A DNA stretch of 64,000 nt, taken from assembly GCA_016223165.1 (NCBI GenBank), contig JACRPO010000017.1, positions 124,001 to 188,000 of the forward strand. The letters run 5' to 3'. This stretch comes from Burkholderiales bacterium (GTDB taxonomy: Bacteria; Pseudomonadota; Gammaproteobacteria; Burkholderiales; Burkholderiaceae_C). Each line of letters starts with the position of its first letter. Position 1 is the stretch's first letter. The translations under genes and the position numbers were made by a program. Shown piece by piece: positions 62,643-64,000 of the stretch. Below the pieces are notes generated by a model. The model made no database searches, had not been told where the DNA came from, and saw only the letters and a program-made list of their open reading frames with translations.

Positions 62643-63524
62643 ATGAAACTTGCCCGCTATTCCATCGACAACCGCACGACGATCGGCGTCGTGCAAGGCG
62701 ACCTGGTGCACGAGATCGCACGCCTCGTTTCCGAAGCGCCGCGCACGATCCGCGAGGTGCTCGCGGCCGGCGAACCGCTGCGCGCGCGCCTCGCCGAGGC
62801 CCTGCGCATGTCCCCGGCAGGTGTGCCGCCGGGAGCCGTGCGCCTGCTCGCACCGATTCCCGACGCGCAGAAGTACCTCGCCATCGGCATGAACTACCAC
62901 GACCACGCCGAGGAAGCGGCGCGCGCGGGCGTGCCGGTGCCGAAGAACCAGCTGTGGTTCAACAAGCAGGTCAGCTGCCTCACCGGCCCGTACGACCCGA
63001 TCTACCGTCCGCGCGTGTCCGACAAGATGGACTACGAGGCGGAACTCGGGGTCGTGATCGGCAAGCGCTGCCGCTACGTCAGCGCCGGTGACGCGGCCAA
63101 CGTGGTCGGCGGCTACTTCGTCGCCAACGACGTGACCGCCCGCGACTGGCAGTTCAAGAGTCCGACCTTCACGCTCGGCAAGTCGTTCGACTCGCACGGA
63201 CCGATCGGCCCGTGGATCACCACCGCCGACGAAATCGCCGATCCGCATGCGCTGGACATGAAGCTGTGGGTCAACGGCGAGCTGCGCCAGCACGCCAACA
63301 CCGGCGGCATGATCTACAACATCTGGCAGCAGATCGAGGAGCTGTCGCAGGTGATGACGCTCGAGCCGGGCGACCTGATCGCCACCGGCACCTGCGCCAA
63401 CGTGGGCATCGCGCTGGGCACGTTCCTGCAGCCGGGCGACGTGGTGAAGGTCGAGATCGAGAAGCTGGGCCACATCGAGAACCGCGTCGAGGCCGAGCCC
63501 GCGCGCCAGGCGTTCATCGGTTGA
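62643..63524 (+). CDS. Fumarylacetoacetate hydrolase (FAH) family enzyme
   Basis: 293 residues. A short N-terminal domain then the FAH catalytic domain: His86/His88 (GMNYHDHAEEA), metal ligands Glu132 and Glu134 (DYEAELGVVIG) and Asp163 (VANDVTARDWQF). FAH-family members act as hydrolases, decarboxylases or hydratases on meta-cleavage products. It follows the dioxygenase by 17 nt, so it likely processes that ring-fission product; it is distinct from the true fumarylacetoacetase at 3633. Confidence 0.92.
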   Translation: MKLARYSIDNRTTIGVVQGDLVHEIARLVSEAPRTIREVLAAGEPLRARLAEALRMSPAGVPPGAVRLLAPIPDAQKYLAIGMNYHDHAEEAARAGVPVPKNQLWFNKQVSCLTGPYDPIYRPRVSDKMDYEAELGVVIGKRCRYVSAGDAANVVGGYFVANDVTARDWQFKSPTFTLGKSFDSHGPIGPWITTADEIADPHALDMKLWVNGELRQHANTGGMIYNIWQQIEELSQVMTLEPGDLIATGTCANVGIALGTFLQPGDVVKVEIEKLGHIENRVEAEPARQAFIG

Positions 63525-63529
63525 GCAGC

Positions 63530-64000
63530 ATGAACAGGCTCGTGCTGCGCACCATTCTCTTCGGGCTGTCCAGGCTGCTGGACAAGGCGGCGCGCTCGCG
63601 AACGGCCTTCCGAAGCTTCGCCAAGCGCCACGACGCGGTGGTCCAGATCCAGCTCAAGGACGGCAGCCTCGGCCGCTGGTTCGACGTGCGCAGCGGCCGC
63701 GTCCGCAGTGCCGCCGGCATCCATCCGCATCCCGACGTGCGCATGATGTTCAAGGACGTCGCCACCGCGCTCGCGATGATGAAGCCCAACGCCGATATCG
63801 GCGAGGTCGTGCACGCGGCGAAGACCTTCAAGGTGACGGTGGTGGGCCCCGATCCGCTGTGTGTCTGGTGGATGCAGCTGCTGAACCTGTCGCAGAGCTC
63901 GGCGCTGAAGATGGGCACGGCGCAGGCTGGCGGCTGCACGCGCTACACCATGTTGACCAACGGCGGCCCGCTGTTCGTGCACGTGAAGGACGGTCGCATC
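63530..64000 (+). CDS. SCP2-like N-terminal domain protein, 5' part (continues beyond window)
   Basis: 157 residues seen, no stop. Residues ~30-125 look like a sterol-carrier-type domain (VVQIQLKDGSLGRWFDVRSGRV ... DVRMMFKDVATALAMMKPNADI ... FKVTVVGPDPLCVWWMQLLNL). After a short linker comes RYTMLTNGGPLFVHVKDGRI, which resembles the beginning of molybdopterin oxidoreductases. If so, this is an SCP2-molybdoenzyme fusion acting on the cluster's hydrophobic substrate; that is inference from a short overlap. It starts 5 nt after the FAH stop, so it belongs to the same operon. Confidence 0.7.
   Translation, partial: MNRLVLRTILFGLSRLLDKAARSRTAFRSFAKRHDAVVQIQLKDGSLGRWFDVRSGRVRSAAGIHPHPDVRMMFKDVATALAMMKPNADIGEVVHAAKTFKVTVVGPDPLCVWWMQLLNLSQSSALKMGTAQAGGCTRYTMLTNGGPLFVHVKDGRI

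Overview
The window is one gene-dense, very GC-rich stretch (roughly 70% G+C or more by eye). A motile, metabolically versatile betaproteobacterium of the order Burkholderiales is the best fit. The reasons are the GC content, sigma-28 flagellar promoters of TAAA-N15-GCCGATAA type, paired flagellins followed by fliD-fliS-fliT, a fliE | fliF-fliR arrangement, and DUF1302/DUF1329/YCF48/RND catabolic modules. This assignment is inference; no rRNA or tRNA gene is present to test it.

Layout. 1-3.6 kb: the 3' end of one S1C (Deg/HtrA-type) serine protease, a LuxR-type regulator, and two more complete Deg-type proteases. 3.6-10 kb (minus strand): a TetR regulator, an ABC importer of the nitrate/sulfonate/taurine class (binding protein, ATPase, two permeases), a kynurenine-formamidase-like cyclase and fumarylacetoacetase, probably one aromatic or aromatic-amino-acid uptake and breakdown locus. 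10-12.5 kb (minus): hotdog thioesterase, transglutaminase-like protein and crotonase; a large molybdopterin oxidoreductase diverges from them. 15-17 kb: an AbrB-VapC toxin-antitoxin pair, an unknown protein and a BON lipoprotein. 17.2-20.5 kb: otsB and a membrane-anchored otsA. 20.7-23.6 kb: thrH, a serine/threonine dehydratase-like enzyme and an ArgE-type deacetylase. 23.7-28.2 kb: an RND multidrug pump and its lipoprotein adaptor.

28.4-52.8 kb is a flagellar island. A TPR/O-GlcNAc-transferase-like glycosyltransferase and a methyltransferase (minus) face two flagellin genes, fliD, fliS, fliT and a YcgR-like PilZ brake. Two type IV pseudopilin genes and a proline/threonine-repeat lipoprotein interrupt it. 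Then come fliE (minus) and a compact fliF-G-H-I-J-K-L-M-N-O-P-Q-R run with several stop/start overlaps, supplying the MS ring, C ring, export ATPase, hook-length control and export gate. Sigma-28 promoters can be read upstream of the first flagellin, fliD and fliS.

52.9-64 kb is a catabolic cluster. The minus-strand genes are an MMPL/RND exporter, a YCF48-like protein, an MFS transporter and a GntR/FCD regulator. The plus-strand genes are a DUF1302 outer-membrane barrel, DUF1329, an extradiol (VOC) dioxygenase, an FAH-family hydrolase, and the start of a protein with an SCP2-like N-terminus that may continue into a molybdopterin enzyme. The cluster looks built to move and ring-cleave a hydrophobic aromatic, possibly steroid- or terpenoid-like, substrate.

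The most unusual non-coding structures are a 161-bp near-palindrome right after fliT, a 62-bp tandem repeat that copies the 3' end of the second flagellin gene, and a decoy start site in the long flagellin leader. No insertion sequence, CRISPR array, tRNA or rRNA was seen.
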